Below, one piece after another: positions 51,672-63,912 of a stretch of 64,000 nt of DNA. The notes below the pieces were generated by a model. It was not told where the DNA came from. It did not search any database and saw only the letters and a list, made by a program, of their open reading frames with translations. Each line of letters opens with the position of its first letter. The first letter of the stretch is position 1. A program made the position numbers and the translations under genes. This stretch comes from Gracilaria domingensis. Taxonomy: Eukaryota > Rhodophyta > Florideophyceae > Gracilariales > Gracilariaceae. The stretch covers positions 40,037 to 104,036 of the forward strand of contig VCMS01000299.1 in the NCBI GenBank assembly GCA_022539475.1, read 5' to 3'.

Positions 51672-53273
51672 ATGGAGGTATATAAGGAAGCCTCCCAAGA
51701 CGGGTCTGCCGAGAACTGTTCGGAGCCACCAACACCTCCGGTGTCAATAGCGAACCTCGCCATTACGAGCCCTTCCGCGATGTTCAACACACCGAACGGC
51801 CCTCCGTCCTCGACGGCACGCATGCAAGTTTCCATCCCGCCGTTCCGGTCTGTACCTCTTCCGCAGTCGGCGGCTGCCTCTCAGCCGGGTTCTTCCGGAC
51901 AGGATCACGTTCCAGCTCAGGCTGGTCCCGCGCCCGTATGGCAATAGTTCAACGCCGAGATGCCAGCTACGCGGGGTGGATGGCCCACCGCAGGCGCGTT
52001 ACGCATCCGGGATCCGCACCGGCACAGTTTCCTTTTCGCCCAGGCTCCCTGGCCTGACGACGAGGCCGCTCGGGATATCGGGCTCGTCGACTCGTACGCT
52101 GTCGACGGTCAACTCCCTGGTGGGCTTCCTGCTGACGTTATCCGTTCATGGGATTGGATCGCCCGCGTTGCGGTCACCCCGAGTTGCGTGTTCGTAGGTC
52201 AAAACGAGACGAGACAATTCGCTCGCAATGAGATGGCCCGCATTGGGTACGCGCGACACTTCCGAGCTCCGAACGAACATCCGGTGCCGGCACAGTACCA
52301 GTATGACGTGGCACGGTACCGAACTTTCGGCGAGGTCGGCTACGGCGACCATCTAGCCAACGCGTTCGACGAAATTGACCGATATTCGGACACCGTTCAG
52401 CCGTAGCAGAAGTTGATGCTGTAGGCACGGCCCATTCTTTGTGCCGAGTTCCGGTTCCTTCGCCGTCCTGCACGGTCTCAGTTTCATGAAGGCCTCCGAT
52501 TCGAGAGGAAATGGCGTTCCCGCTTCGGGTTACTGGTGCCGTAACAGTGCACGGAGGTCGAGCGCATCGCGCGTCACTCCCATACTGGGCGATACCTGCC
52601 GCTGCCGTCATTCTGGCCTGCGGTTGAAGTCCCACGAGGGTTTCATGTGGAGTTACCGCCCTGCCTCACGTACATAGGCTCTTATTTCATGAACGATCCG
52701 GCTCGCGGCTTGTGGAGCATCCTGGCAACAGAATGGACCGTCCGTGTTGCGGCTTTCCTCCTCATCGAGGCATATGATTCGTTTCGAGTTTGGTTCATCC
52801 CGGAGCTCATCCGGCAAGCGATCCGAGCGCTGGATCTCTCCGAGGTGCTCGGCTCGGTCCGCAATGCGCGCGAAGCCACAGCGTGGGTGGACGTCATTGA
52901 CCAGATTGACTGGAATGAGGTGCCTGCTAGTCAGGTTTCCGACGGGGTTCGTCGGCAGTCCGACCGTTCTCCGGGACGGAACTTCAATGCCGGCGACTTC
53001 GTATACTTTGACCCTTGGATTTTGGAGATAATTGGTGCCGCTGAGGCGGCTGGTCGCCGCTGAGAGGAGCGTCATATCCCGGAAGGGCACCCGCGTGGGT
53101 TCGTATACGTCGACGATGACGGTGATGACCCTGCCGAGGGAGGGAGCTCCATAGATGAGGGAAGCCCAGAGGGCGTGGAGGACGAACCAGAGCCCGAAGC
53201 TATGGGTGAAGACGACGACGTCGTGGTTGTGGTCCCACCCGCTGTAGCGGCTCCCGCTCTGACCGGCCCGTAG
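51672..53273 (+). pseudogene. Antisense accessory gene of chromovirus B (unknown family)
   Basis: Plus-strand coding blocks matching those of element A in order: an S/P-rich start, DPHRHSFLFAQAPW, GLVDSYAVDGQLPGGLPADV, RYRTFGEVGYGDHL, CLTYIGSYFM, VIDQIDWNEVP and AGDFVYFDPWI. An acidic tail follows. Identity to A by eye is around 40-50% in the best blocks. Same place and direction as in A. Broken fossil copy. Confidence 0.68.
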
Positions 53274-53956
53274 GCTCAGGACGTAGCATCCGCCGGGGGC
53301 GGCAGTTCCTCTCTCACTCCGCGAACGGCGGTCATTCGCGACTTCCTTCGAGGCGTGGGAGTGGCCGTTCCCGATACGGTGACCGACGAGTCGGATTTGC
53401 AAGCGATAGCGGCACAGCGCTTCTCCGGGGCTCCCGGTAGTGGGAGTACCCTAGGTGCTGGGCCGTCCGGCGGGTAATTCCCCGGCTCGAGATCCCTGGC
53501 AAGCTACCGTAGTCCGTAATAGACCCCGATGATGAGGGGCGACTCAGTAGTTAGAGGTAAACTTTTCCAGCCTTGCTGGCTTGGCCCAAACTTTTCTTCT
53601 TGCTCTCCCCCTTCTCAGTGGGCAATACCTCGTTCAACGCTGTTGCGAATGGCCCACAAGAGAGGGATAACTTTCCGCCGAAGCGGCTGTAGCGTTAAAA
53701 CCTCTTAGTCTTCCTTCCAGTACCCTGGCTTCTTCTCCTTCTTCCTAGGCTTCTTTTTACTTCATCTTCTTCTCCACAGTAAGTGGCTTCCGCGTTTCGC
53801 GGCTTGTCTACTTATACAGAAACTGTCCGCATAGAGCGGCATATTGCTGCTTTTCAGTAGCGTCCGCCTAGGGCGGCTTGTTAGTATCAAGATCGTTGCA
53901 TCCGCGTGAAGCGGCATATTCCGTCCGAGACGGCATAACTCACAAGTTGGGGGTAG

Positions 53957-54148
53957 TCAACCCACTTGGGCTCTGTCCAGCGTAGCCGGTATCGGTGTCC
54001 GTGTGCGACGGTGGTACTGTAGGACCTTAGAGCGAGTAAGATGCTTGATAGGCTCATGTGTATCCTTCGAAGAAGGACAGCCGTACCAACGGACTCGATA
54101 CAATAGCTCTTCATCAGATGCGTAGCCGTGACTAATCAGACGGTCCAT
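53957..54148 (-). pseudogene. Chromodomain of element B
   Basis: The segment LLYRVRWYGCPSSKDTHEPI with HLTRSKVLQYHRR aligns with the chromodomain of A. It follows the integrase linker. Confidence 0.78.
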
Positions 54149-54358
54149 AACGTACTCCCTGTCGAGAACATGCCGCTCAATGTGCGGTTCGGTTATTGTG
54201 CCATCTTCTGGGGTGTCGTTGATTGCTTTCCCGTCGTGGGCGTCGCTGCCAAACGGCTTCCGTCCAGACGGCAGTGCGTTCTGTACGCCAGGTGGTCCTG
54301 GTGAGGATTGTGTGTTCCTGACATTCAGGCTTCCAGATTTCTGGCTTTTCTCCCCGTA

Positions 54359-56797
54359 TTATCGGGCTCTGAACTTACTTTGGTCTTCTCCAACAGCGAG
54401 CTTCCGGCGTTCCAGCGGGATCTCCCGTCGTGAGGGTGAACGGTCCGCCTTGCGGCGCGCCAGGGAGTGGTGCTGTTGTGCGCGCCGTGGCGGCGGTTCG
54501 CAACTCACTGCTGGTGATGGGGCCTGCGCCGTTGCACGGCTGTGCGCTGCCGATTCGAATTCGGAATTTCCGTTTTCGGCGGCCGCAAGCCTTACAGCAT
54601 GCACGTGCCCGGCTCGTGGGCTGTTGTCCTCCACTGGAGGCGGATCGCTGGCGAAGCCAGACACTTTGCGCAATGTGCGCGAGTGTGCAGCGTCGTGCTG
54701 CTTCCCACTTACTGTGTCGTATCGGCTCGCCATATCGGCGGTTTCCTCCGTGTTTTCAACGGGTTCATCACTCGATGCTTCTCTGAGATCTCCCGAAGTC
54801 AGGTCTGCCGTAACAGCACGGTCTCTTTTGACTAACCTTTCTTCCGGACTTCCGGCTTTCCTTGATGCATTCGCGCTCCCGCTCGTGGGTTCCGACTGCG
54901 GCACGCGTGTATTCTCCGCATTCGACGCGGCTGTTGCGGTGTTTACCACCCTCTTTTCCGGCGTGCCGGTCTCAGGCTGCACAGCTGGAGCAGGCTCCTG
55001 TCCTTCCGTCTGGGGCGGCCGTACAGTGCTATCCGCGTGCGAAGCGTCGGCTTCTGCAGCAGCTACATCCTGGTTTTCTTCCGGTTTCCTGGCTTCGTGC
55101 TCCACCAAAGTGTTGCGTTCCTCCTCAGGCTTCCGCGATGACTGCGGGTTGCTCCCGTCTTTCCGATTGTTCGGCTGTGCGGCGGGCGTCCTCGCGCGTT
55201 CACCACGACTTACGTGCGACATTGAGGCCGGCAACGGCAATTCCGTCGACGAAGGCGACAACGATAGCGAGCGATTTGCCTCCTCCTCCCCCTCCTCAGG
55301 TGGAGTGTCGGGGTCGGCGGTAAGTATCCCCGAAGGGGCCAGTATCCGCGTGCGTACGTGAGCGGCAGCAGAGACCGACTGGTGAGGCTCCGGCTCAGCC
55401 GGCAAATCAGCAAGTCCGCGGTTGGGATGCGGCAATACTGACAGTGAAGTGCGCGCTTCCGCTTCAGCGGCCGGTTCCACAGTAGGCGTAGCGGTGTCCG
55501 GCGTCTCCGGTTGCGTTTCCTGAGATACAGGCGTTGGCGCAGGCGTCAGGCGATCGTAGTTTCCCTTGATGTCAAGGACAACCGTATTGTCGGTAACTGA
55601 AATGACCCAGTAGGGACTATCCGAGATAGGAGAAAGCTTGTGGCGCTTCTCCTTCTCGGGATTGTAGTATTCCTTCCGTATGAAGGCAAAGCTACCTTCC
55701 CTAATCTGAGGGGCATGTTTGCGCACTCTTGCGTCGAAATCCCGCTTGTAGGCGGCTTGTGCCTTAGCGATATTCTGCCTGACCGTAGGAATAATCTTCG
55801 TGAGCCATCCCTTCCACGCGTCTTTATGGATGCGGGGCGAGGGGATTTTGTCCAATACTGGCTGTGGCTCGATAACCACCGACGGTGGAACGCGTGATAG
55901 CCCAAGCTCGAACGGCGAGATCTGAGTAGTGCGATGAACCTGCGTATTGTAGGCATATGTCACCGCATCGGTGTATTGATCCCATTCCGACTGATGCTCG
56001 GCAACGAATGTCTGTAATGCATTGAGCATTGTGCGGTTAAAGCCTTCAACCTGCCCGTTACTCTGAGGATGATATGTTGTCGTGAACCAGTTTTGGATCC
56101 GCAAGATGCAGCAGACCTCTTGAAAGACCTTAGCCGCAAGCTGCGGTCCATTATCCGATAACAAATCAATCGGCGGTCCGCAGACAAAAACCCAGTGTGT
56201 AACGAACGCTTGGGCGACCGCACTGGCGGGAACTTTCTTCAAAGGCACTGTCCGTACCAGCTTAGAAAAGCGGTCGGTGATCACCAGTAGAAACCGGTTT
56301 CTCTGACGGGTGCGAATAAACTCGCCGAGCAAGTCGATAGCCACGAACTCGGGTGGAACCCTAGCGGGGAAGAGTAACAATTTCGTGGAATACTTCCGCA
56401 GTTTGACGCGGTTCTTCGCGCAATCAGAACATCCACAAACAGTGGAACACGCATCGAAAGCCATCGCTGGCTAATAGAAGTCATTTCTCAAGCTGTAGTA
56501 CAACTCCCTGCCACCAGGGTGGGCTGAGAGCTTCGCATAGTGCGACAGGTGCAGTACTCGTGACTGAAGTGAGTGGGGAACCACAATCTGTGGCCTGCGC
56601 CCGACAGTTCGGATGAGGAACCCTTGGTCGTTCTCGACGAAAGGCAGTCGTGCTCTGCCGTTCAGACGGCTACGAATCTCCGTACAAAAACGGTCCGTGT
56701 GCTGCTCCCGGATGAGTTCTTCCGGCTTGATCGGTACGAAAGAACCGGGTTCTGGGCGCGTGCTGACACGGCTAGAACAGCATCGTAGATGTCCCAT
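54359..56797 (-). pseudogene. Integrase region and linker of element B
   Basis: Zinc module (HLSHYAKLSAHPGGRELY, CSDCAKN), core (FVAIDLLGEFI, VITDRFSKLVRTVPLK, TTYHPQSNGQVEGFNRTM), GPY/F-like module (KLSPISDSPYWVISVTDN), then a linker of over 300 residues rich in P, E, S and T. Closely parallel to A. Confidence 0.9.
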
Positions 56798-56859
56798 CCT
56801 TCCGAATCTTCATCGGCATCGCTCGAGCCGTCTTCCACGAGGAATCACGGTATTTCCAG

Positions 56860-57545
56860 GTCATCGACTGGCGCAGCTTCAGCCGCTGTTTCCAAGCGGG
56901 ACAGTGCATCAGCCTGAGTGTTCAGGAGTCCTTTCTTGTAGCGGATTTCAAAGTCGAATTCCGACAAGCGAAGTCTCCACCGCATCAAGCGGCCAGATAG
57001 CTCTGCTATAGAGAGTAGCCAGCGTAAGTCTAAATGATCGGTATGAACAATGAAGCGAGTTCCAATAAGGTAGGGCCGCAGTGTCTTTCATGCCCAGACA
57101 ACTGCCAAGCACTTTGTCTCGGATACCGAGTAATTCCTCTCGTGAACGTTGAGGCTTCTTGACCAATAACCAATTGGCAATCGTTCGCCATCCTCTGTGG
57201 TCTGGAAAAGAGCGCAGCCAACTTGGTAGTCGCTCGCGTCCGTATCCATTGCATACGGCAAACCATCCATAGGTAGAGATAAAACAGGTGGCGATGTCAC
57301 CGCGTCCTCGAGCGACGAGAAAGCCGCGGATTTGCGGTCGTCGAACGCTTCCAGGTTGACTGGCTGTCCTTTGCGGAGGAGCTCATTCAACGGAGCCGCA
57401 ATGTCCGCAAAGTTCGGTATGAAGCGGCGGTAAACATTACACAAGCCGAGAGAAGATCGGAGTTCAGTCTGCGTCCTCGGATGCTTAGCCTCTTTGAGGC
57501 ACTTTAAACGTGCTTCGTCGATAGATAGCCGTCCAGGACGGATGA
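56860..57545 (-). pseudogene. RNase H region of element B pol
   Basis: Contains NVYRRFIPNFADIAAPLNEL (RT connection), MDTDASDYQVGCALFQ and ERNYSVSETKCLAVVWA, all parallel to A. Confidence 0.85.
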
Positions 57546-57551
57546 CATGGG

Positions 57552-57603
57552 CTAAATCCCGTAATCCCTTAAATCCCCTAATCCCTAATCCCCTAATCCC
57601 CTA
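57552..57603. repeat. Telomere-like repeat tract inside element B
   Basis: On the plus strand about seven units of CCCTAAT/CCCCTAAT type (for example AATCCCCTAATCCCTAATCC), that is GGGGATTA/GGGATTA on the other strand. It resembles short interstitial telomeric sequences. It is not part of the normal chromovirus sequence as seen in A. Confidence 0.75.
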
Positions 57604-58765
57604 GAAAAGTCCAGAGACTCAAGCTCCTGTACTGCCTTATCCTTCGTGTCAGCAGCACTCAGGTCCTCATCATTACTGTCTGAAGAGGTCGGCATTGCTT
57701 CTTTCGACAGGTTGCGGTTATTCGCATCCGACGAAGTCGGCGTAGCATTTCCCGACGGACTATTCGGTCCAGGAGTCGGTTCGGGATCGTTCCGTTCCGC
57801 CTCCCCTTCCTTAGTTTCGAGAATTCCGAGAACTTCGCCCATAGAAACCTGAGTAGGCACTATAGTCGCAGGGTGCGGGAGCAATGATCCAATTACTTGG
57901 CTCCTAACCAACCGTTGAGGAAAACGGCTGACGTTCGGGACCAGCACCTGAAATGGCTTCTCGGGTTCGACGAAAACAATCCCATTAGCCAGGGCGAGCT
58001 GATGCTTTTCGTGCAACGCAGGCAACGGTTGCACCGTTTGTAAGCCACATTGTGGAGATGTAACAGTAACCCAGACCTGCGATTCGGGCGGAATGCAAAT
58101 AGACCGAGCAACTCGGAGCTTCGTAGACTTCCGTTCATCAGCGGCAGGCTCCTGCGCAGAAGGCAAGGGCACTTGCTTCTTTAAATCCCGTCGAAGGGGA
58201 CGCCGAACGATCGGTACGATGGTCCCATCCTCCATTTCGATGGTTCCTTGCCGCGGTCGAATTGATTCGACGAAGCGGTCATAGAAGTCACATCCGAGTA
58301 TGACCGGCGCAGCGAGCTGCTTGCAAACCAAGAAATCGAGCTTCACCACGTAGTGGCCAAGCCTGACAAGCAGGTCTATCACTCCCACTGTAGAGAATGG
58401 CCGATTATTCGCATCCGTGATATCAATGTGCGGCGCCGCACGAACGCGAGACGGCAAGTGCGGCGGAATCATAGACTCAACCAAAAAGTTTGGCCCAGTT
58501 CCTGTATCGAGCACGGACAACTGTCGAACCATATACTGGTCGGAAACAACTAGATCGGCGTAAACTTTGTAGTTACGTTTCGCAATGAACAGGACTCTAT
58601 CCGGGGACCAGCTATTCTTAGACAGTATCCACGGGCGACGCAAGACACCAAGGTGCTCAGAGTCCACGTCTGTAGTGGCCATCTTCCTCGAAAGGATTTT
58701 GACCGGGGAGGGAGGTTTCTGAGCCTCAAGCGCGCTAGACCCCGTCGCTGGGGGCGCCTCTCCAT
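57604..58765 (-). pseudogene. Protease region of element B
   Basis: VRQLSVLDTGTGPNFLVES aligns with the retropepsin active site and APVILGCDFYDRFVES with the ILG block. It is close to A in sequence. Confidence 0.82.
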
Positions 58766-58783
58766 TGCTGGAGGCTCCCATGC

Positions 58784-60567
58784 TCAGTTTTTCTGAGCTT
58801 CGCTGCCAATCTGCGGAGGTTTCGATTCCGCAGGAGCGGCTACAGTTCCACCATTCGATGGCACCGTTTCCTGGTTTCCAGGCTGAGTCTCCGCCTTCGC
58901 ACGAAGGTACGATTTGTCGGGAACGCGTTCCCGTTCGGCGGGAGTCAACGACTCGTATTGAGGCACGATCTTCGCCATATATCGTATGGGCATTTAACAA
59001 TTCGGAGCGATGTGTCCATGCCTGTAACAGGTGTGGCAATTAAGGTGCCGGAGTAGATCCGGATTCGGCTGACGGCGCTCCTGTCGTGGAGGATAGGGAT
59101 CCCTCCAACCAGGGCGTTGACTGCGATATCCACCAGCGTGTGGCACGTGCAAAGCCGGAACGTGTTGACCGGTGTACAGAGCGGGGTCTACGTCAACAGT
59201 AGACGGCTCCGTTGTTGACGGCAACTCCGTAGTGGGCATTGAACCATCAGCCTGTAACAGGTGTAGGTTGTCATAACCCCCTTGAACCGAACCTCCGGAT
59301 AGAGGCAAAGAAGAGTCCCGGCCTTCTACGTGAAGGAGGCGGCGCGTGCGCGTCTTGACACCAGCGCGTGCGCGAGCTGCATCTCCCTCAGCTTGGGCAA
59401 ATTGCACGAGTTCCAGATAGTTAATCCGGCGTTTGGTCTCCCGATAACGGGCTACCAACGTCCGAGTTGATCGGTGCAGTCCATCAACAAACGTCGTACA
59501 CCGCTCAGCTGCGGAGAACACATTGCCACACCTGTGGAAAGCCTTGATGAAGAGGGTAGAATAAACAGTTTCCGACTCTTCGGCTCCTTGCTTCGTGTCT
59601 CGCATCGCGAGTATAGCACTTCGTATCACATTGTCTGTCGCGTAAGAGCGCAGGAGATATTGTACCGCTTCCGGCCAGCACATAACTCCTCCTTTGGAGG
59701 CGCGAGACGACCCACGAACCGAATTGAATTGATCTTCGGCTACCCCCGTCAAAAAGTACGGCAGCGCAATGTAGGCCTGTGCCTCACTCATCCGAAGTAC
59801 ATCGGCTTCCGCCACGAAGCGGCCAAGAAAATCCAAACAAGAATTGAATCTTCCCCAGAGAACTTGTGGGGCTTTAGCGTGAGCTCCATTTGTCGGAGAT
59901 GATTTCGCACTTTGCCAGTCCCACGTGGGGTTCTCTGTGGCGTCGTGTCAGCAAGCCGATAATATCCGTACGATAGCAGCTTCCGACAGAGTAGATTTGT
60001 CGGCTTCAGTTCCTTCAATCCAAGGTGTCTCCGTCCTTTCGTACGCCCTCGTGCAACACCAGAAGTGGCTTCAGTAGCCCGCGAACGGAAAACACGCTGG
60101 CGAGAGCGATTGTTCTCGCTGTCCGACGAGTGGGATGAAGATCCCACATTTTGGGCTTCCTCTTCTGAAGAGGACGAAGAAGACAAGTCAGACTCAACCT
60201 TGACCTTCTTCCTTGCCGGACGATCCCGGAAACGGCGCGAGTGCTGAGAACTCCCAGAAACCGGGGCTCCCGGCGCAACAGCATCAGATACGATGATTTG
60301 CTCAACCGTCTCCAGACGGATAGCCAGGCGTTCCAGGCGTGCAGAAGCCTGCTCGTGCAGGGCAGCCGACACCTGTCGGTGTTCCATAATCTGGTTGACA
60401 TCAGACCGTAAAACACGGACTTCGCTCGAAACATCCCGGACATCGGCTTCATCGAGCCGTTGCCGGAGTTTCGTAATATCCCGGATGAGGCCCACTTGGG
60501 AGTTCTGCAGGATGCGAACCTGAGTCTCTAATTTACGGAGGGTATACTCGTCGGACCGCGACGACAT
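58784..60567 (-). pseudogene. gag region of element B
   Basis: Coiled coil (TKLRQRLDEADVRDVSSEVR), basic and Ser-rich stretch, capsid-like part (MSEAQAYIALPYFLTGVAED, QFNSVRGSSRASKGGVMCWP), then knuckle CHTCYRHGHIAPNC. Same parts as A. Confidence 0.86.
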
Positions 60568-60956
60568 AACGTCAACCGCTCGGCGGAATCAGGTGCAGGT
60601 GCGGTTTCAGTTGGCCCACGAGTGGGTGGGGTCCCGTTATCAGAACGGAGGCCCCGGGAAGACGGTTTCGGAGCGCCATTACCGGGGACCTCGAGGGTGT
60701 GCTTCGGCAGTGGGGGCAGACTTGCCGGTAATCCGGACGAACCGGGCACAGAAGCGGCACGTGGTGCGCCACTCCTGCAACGGGACGACATCGTTCACCG
60801 ACACAGTCGGCCAATTGGCAACCAAAACAACTTCCGAAAACGGAGAATGAAGGAACCGTAAAAACGGATATTCCGAACTATCTGGGCTCCAAACAAACGA
60901 ATCAACTCCAACAGATGTTGGCGAATAAAGCCGATTCTAGGTCGGGAGACCAGTTT

Positions 60957-61811
60957 GTGGTGCAATCCCACGAGTGGGCGAACAAGAACCGCGTCGCGGA
61001 AATCGCACCGACAGAGCGTTCGAAACCTGCTCTCTATAAGGGTAGATGCAGCAGTAGAACCCTCTGATAGCGCCATCGCGATGCCGGATGTAAGTCCGGG
61101 TGGCCCCGATCTGAGCGTGCAGTCAGAGGTGAAGGGGAAGAATTGGCGTAGGTATCCGGTTGATCCTTCGACCCACAGCGAGTGGAGATATCCAGCCTAA
61201 CGGTAGGGAGCAACAGGGGATCAGCAAACGAGCCGCACTGCAGAGCACTGACTCCTGATAAACGGGAATAAGTCACGAGACTAGTGGGCAAAAACCTGTA
61301 TAACAGGGCAGAGAAACGAGAGCCGTATGACGTAAATAATAACAACGAAACAACAAAAGGTGCCGTAACGACGGTCTAGAACTCCTCAGTGGTAGAGGTC
61401 GGATGACTAGCCCGGAATTGCGGCGGCTTGCCCGATTAGGGACGAAGACCTTTCACAAGCGGGCAAGAAAGTCAGAGCCAGAAGCCTCCTTGAGGTTTAC
61501 TTTCCGTACAGTGGCGGCAAGTGCCGCCACCTATATAGGGCACTTGAAAATATCAACTAGAAATGTCTAAGTATCCGGCGCTGCCGGCCAACATCCTACA
61601 CGTGTGAAACCGTATCAGGCTTGCCAGGGCGCACCCGGCATCGGGCCAACTCAGCACACGTGTGCAGAGACACTACCCTTCCTATGAATACCGCAAAATA
61701 GGGCCATTACTACAGTAGCCTCTCATAACATGAGGTGTCGAAGCCGGTAACGGATCAACAAACTATGAAAAACACCTCGGTGCATCCCCACAAAGGGCGT
61801 TTTGCTCTACA
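60957..61811 (-). repeat. 5' LTR of element B
   Basis: 855 bp, about 91% identical to the left LTR, with differences concentrated in the first third. Confidence 0.92.
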
Positions 61812-61986
61812 ATACGTGCCTGCCGCACACCAGTGCAGGCCTATTTACCACTTGGTAACCGTGCACTATAGGCAACGGCGGGTGCTGCCGACCTTTTAGG
61901 TATCACGCGTTTCATTCCTCCGCAGGGTCGAGCCCACGCAGGGCTCTCCACTCACAGCTCGCACCGATCGGTTATACCACCTATTT

Positions 61987-61999
61987 TGGTCTCCCGACC
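61987..61999 (+). promoter_or_regulatory. Primer-binding site of element C
   Basis: TGGTCTCCCGACC, the same 13 bases as in element B, and one base different from A. TGG fits pairing to the CCA end of a tRNA. Confidence 0.6.
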
Positions 62000-62359
62000 T
62001 AAAATTTGTGGATTACCAAGTGGTTTTGGAAATGGAGGAGTTGGAAGTCACGAGATACCCGAGTGGTTTGGTTCCCGTTGGCGAAGCAATCTGCTCCGAC
62101 ACCAGTTACCTAAATAGAGAAACGGGGCGTGCGTCACCCGAAAAGGGCGTCGAGCGCTCCACCAAGTGGTCACCCCGTACGGGATTCAGTGTCTTATCCG
62201 GTGTTGGATAACCCGGAGGACCTAATTCGGAAGGAACGCCCACCTAATGGGAAGAAGGTAGACCGAGAGGCTGGGGGCCCCTCGACCCTTCCCCGGGCTG
62301 ACCAAGTGGACGGAGGAGCAGACTCCGCAACGGAGTAGCCCGCTCCAGTAACAACCCCA

Positions 62360-63912
62360 GTGGTAGACCAAATGGAGGTCCCAGTCGGGCCTCGGCTGGA
62401 CCTGAACGAGGTCACCCGAGTCGTAGTTGATCGAGCCTCTCAAGAGATTCTCGACAAGGTACCCGTGGTGGTGCTACAGTACCTCGCGAACGAGGTACGA
62501 GGTCACATTGACCGATTGGTTATGCTGGCTTTGCAGCAGCAGGGAGCTAAGCTTCAACCTGAGATGGTGGCCCAGGCCGCCCTCATGAAGCATGCTCCCC
62601 AGCCTGCTGTAGAGGCCACGAAACCACTTGGTGTTCTCCATCCTAACCTTCCTACACAACCGATTGGTGAAAGATTTATCGACCGCATGGGGAAAGGGGC
62701 AGAGCCTCCTGGCATGGAGGGCCCGAGGTACGTATACCTCCCCCAACCCACTGGTGTAGCTCCGTCAGGACCAAGTGATGGAGACCCTGATGGAGATTCG
62801 TCAAGCTCAGGAGACGAGCGTCGACGTAAACCAAATGGTAAGAAGAAGAAAAACAAAAGGGGAAAGAGAAAGAGTCGCCGGTCGGACTCGGACTCTCTTC
62901 GTCCTCAGGCACCGATTCGGATTCGTCAGGAGAAAACGACCGTAAAGGTTCACGACGCAAGACGAAGGACTCTCGCCAGAAGAAAGGAAAGAATACCGGC
63001 AAGGGTAAGACCGAAAGGTACAATGATTCGGACTCAACTTTCGACGAAGAGACTGACGTACAGGTGCTCATACCGCTTAACGATTTATTCACCAAATCGG
63101 TTGACTATCGTACCTATAGGTTGGAGAACAGACAGGCTGAGTATACCAAAGAGGTAGCTCAGAAGATAACGAAGCATCATAGGAAGCTTCGTTTCCAACT
63201 GGGTGAGACTCGCTTTAGTGGGGATGACCCTATTGCGATCATTGATTTCCTTCAAAGGTTCAAGACAGCTTTTGACCAGAATGGGTTTTCAGAGGCAGCA
63301 GCCATGTAGTTGTTTCAATTCTACATAACTGGTCAAGCTGGAACGTTGCTCCATAGCCGCCTCCAAAAAAACACCATGGCGGTGGACGAAGACCAAACAG
63401 AAATGTTGACGACATACCCACAGGTGGTTGACTTTCTACTGGAAACCTAGGCGACCGATGAGGTAATTCAGGAGGCGTAAGCAGAGGTGCTTGCGTACCG
63501 CCAGCGCGCGGTACAAACCGAATTGGAATTCGCTCGCTCCCTGTGGGCATTAGCCTCTCGCTGTGGAAGTGTCTTTACTACCAAGAGGTTGAAATCGTAC
63601 GCCGACAACGTGGCGAAGTCTATCCGATCACAGGCTCGTAACTACCTAGCCACCAACCGCACGGTCGACTACAACGCACTAGGTCGACATGCACAGGGAC
63701 TAAGCGACACCGTCCGGTCAGGCGCCAGGAAAGACTCCGCATCACTTGGCAAACCATCGAAGGAGAAAGGAAAAACCAGGCCGTCAGTGTTTGACGTAGA
63801 AAAAGAGGAGACCACTACGGATGAGGCATCCACACAGTATGCCTCCCAGGGTCACCCAGTCCACTTGGTGCATGCACAACCGACAACCCGATCGCACGGT
63901 AACACTTCCTAG
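62360..63912 (+). pseudogene. gag region of element C
   Basis: Begins MVDQMEVPVGPRLDLNEVTR. It includes a basic low-complexity part (RRRKPNGKKKKNKRGKRKSR) and a capsid-like part with FSGDDPIAIIDFLQRFKTAF, which aligns with FDGEDPIVVLEFLAQFVREA of A. The later part (63487-63912) is helix-rich and ends without a visible knuckle inside the window. Fossil. Confidence 0.65.

Larger units (their letters stand above)
50763..61811 (-). mobile_element. Chromovirus B with an antisense gene (fossil)
   Basis: About 11 kb. LTRs of 856 and 855 bp (50763-51618 and 60957-61811), TGTG...CTCTACA, agree at roughly 91%, older than A. Minus-strand order: gag, protease, pol with RNase H, integrase, linker, chromodomain. 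The polypurine tract abuts the left LTR (complement of TCTCCCCCTACTC). The primer-binding site TGGTCTCCCGACC follows the right LTR in element sense. A plus-strand gene lies between the left LTR and the chromodomain. Broken, with around ten or more breaks. The 5-bp flanks (AAACA and ATACG) do not match. Confidence 0.92.

Noticed and set aside
61840-63870. Repeated ACCAAGTGG/CCACTTGGT words in element C
   Set aside because: Striking by eye, but several fall in coding sequence and the count was not tested against base composition.
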